From an uncultured Verrucomicrobia subdivision 3 bacterium (GTDB lineage Bacteria; Verrucomicrobiota; Verrucomicrobiia; Limisphaerales; UBA11358), in NCBI GenBank assembly GCA_903850425.1, contig CAINLR010000059.1:1-64000 (forward strand): 64,000 nucleotides of DNA. The letters run 5' to 3'. Positions 63,259-64,000 of this stretch are shown piece by piece; within the stretch, counting starts at the first letter, position 1, and each line of letters starts with the position of its first letter. Position numbers and translations under genes: made by a program. Below the pieces are notes generated by a model, which did no database searches, was not told the origin of the DNA, and was given only the letters and a program-made list of their open reading frames with translations.

Positions 63259-64000
63259 CTTCGAAAAGGGCTGGCAACCCGCGGTGGAGATTTTCATCCT
63301 CGCGGTGCTGATCTATTTCGCCTTCAAGTTCGTGCGCGGCACGCGCGGCTGGCCCGTGGTCATTGGGTTTGTCGTGGTGCTGCTGGCGCTGGCGCTGGTA
63401 ACGACGATTCTGGATTTGAAAGTGTTGCGCTGGATGCTCGGCAGCGCTTCCGTCTTCATTGCGCTCGGCGCGCTCGTCATTTTTCAGCCCGAACTGCGCC
63501 GGATGCTCGCGGAGCTGGGCAACCTGCCGCTCTTCGCCACCACGAGCGAGCAGCGCGAAAGCATTGAAATCATTATCCAAACCTGCGAGCGGCTGGCGGA
63601 TGTGAAAATCGGCGCGCTCATCGCGATCGAACAATCCATCCAGTTGCAAGAGGCGGTCGAGGCCGGCATCAAAGTAGATTGCGATGTGACGGCGGAAATG
63701 CTCGAGGCGATTTTCTTTCCCAACAACGCGATTCACGACGGCGGCGTGATCATCAAGGGCGACCGCATCGCCTACGCCGCGTGTATTTTTCCGCTGACGC
63801 AGCGGGCGGATTTGAACAAGTCGCTCGGCACGCGCCATCGCGCGGCCATCGGTTTAAGCGAGGAGACGGATGCGGTCGTCGTGGTCGTGTCCGAGGAAAC
63901 CGGCATGATATCGCACGCCTACAAAGGGCAGCTCACGCGCGGGGTTTCGCTGGAGGAATTGCGCGCGTTTCTGTCGCTGGTGATTTTGCGGCCGGCGCGC
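63242..64000 (+). CDS. cdaA: Diadenylate cyclase CdaA (partial at window end)
   Basis: The frame runs 253 codons to the window edge. Three N-terminal transmembrane helices (about 14-80, e.g. VEIFILAVLIYFAFKFVRG) are followed by the DAC domain. It has IFQPELRRMLAELGNLPLFA, FFPNNAIHDGGVIIKGDRIA (DGG motif) and LGTRHRAAIGLSEETDAVVV (RHR motif). It makes the second messenger c-di-AMP from two ATP. The start (ATG 63242 or 63248) overlaps the folP stop, so the two genes are co-translated. The C-terminus lies outside the window. Confidence 0.95.
   Translation, partial: MRMWTDFEKGWQPAVEIFILAVLIYFAFKFVRGTRGWPVVIGFVVVLLALALVTTILDLKVLRWMLGSASVFIALGALVIFQPELRRMLAELGNLPLFATTSEQRESIEIIIQTCERLADVKIGALIAIEQSIQLQEAVEAGIKVDCDVTAEMLEAIFFPNNAIHDGGVIIKGDRIAYAACIFPLTQRADLNKSLGTRHRAAIGLSEETDAVVVVVSEETGMISHAYKGQLTRGVSLEELRAFLSLVILRPAR

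Overview
The window looks like a chromosomal segment of a free-living, Gram-negative member of the PVC superphylum, most likely Verrucomicrobiota of the Pedosphaera/Limisphaera type. This is inferred from gene content and style; no 16S gene is present. The pointers are high GC, few obvious Shine-Dalgarno sites, a planctomycete-type cytochrome domain, a prepilin of the kind amplified in Verrucomicrobia, an LPS-type glycosyltransferase cluster with a lipid flippase, glycoside hydrolases, and many short palindromic repeats.

Layout. 1-0.9 kb: the tail of an IS630-like transposase overlapping an ankyrin gene that seems to have lost its 5' end. 1.1-5.9 kb: an OmpA/MotB-like protein, a decayed second copy of a helicase 3' end, a membrane-anchored unknown, and the intact Ski2-like helicase. 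6.0-11.0 kb: a four-gene gliding-type ABC operon (ATPase, permease, GldG-like, DUF4340). 11.4-18.4 kb: a minus-strand housekeeping run (aminotransferase, trx, accC, accB, aroQ, O-antigen ligase-like, holB). 18.5-21.8 kb: a methyltransferase and CstA. 21.9-36.1 kb: small PH and zinc-ribbon proteins, then an envelope-glycan cluster with GT2, GT4 and three GT9 genes (one frameshifted), an MsbA-like exporter, an AlgX/AlgI-like O-acetylation pair and a DRE-TIM aldolase. 36.1-38.9 kb: a repeat-dense gap, then an AT-rich insert with a nucleotidyl-cyclase-like gene and a Sel1-repeat/trypsin chimera. 39-45.7 kb: dnaE, a Tat-exported DUF2264 protein, a cytochrome c domain protein and YebC. 45.7-55.6 kb: a two-component system and a secreted glycan-degradation operon (GH2 with F5/8C, GH76, DUF362-propeller). 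56-64 kb: tRNA-Tyr, hisF, the COG3014-YcfL-LpoB lipoprotein trio, a cobalamin riboswitch with terminator ahead of a secreted protein and a CWC-prepilin fusion, then folP and a truncated cdaA.

The most striking pattern is a dense population of short imperfect palindromes. One set has the REPIN layout: two inverted hairpins with GTAG or GTGG at the outer ends. Five palindromic elements, REPIN-type or related, lie in frame inside conserved genes: the helicase, cstA, dnaE (twice) and folP. Another REPIN supplies the stop codon of yebC. The second notable locus is the B12-riboswitch operon, whose genes are not recognisable B12 genes. Its second gene joins a cysteine-rich CWC domain to a prepilin, so a prepilin peptidase would release the CWC part as an unusually long leader.
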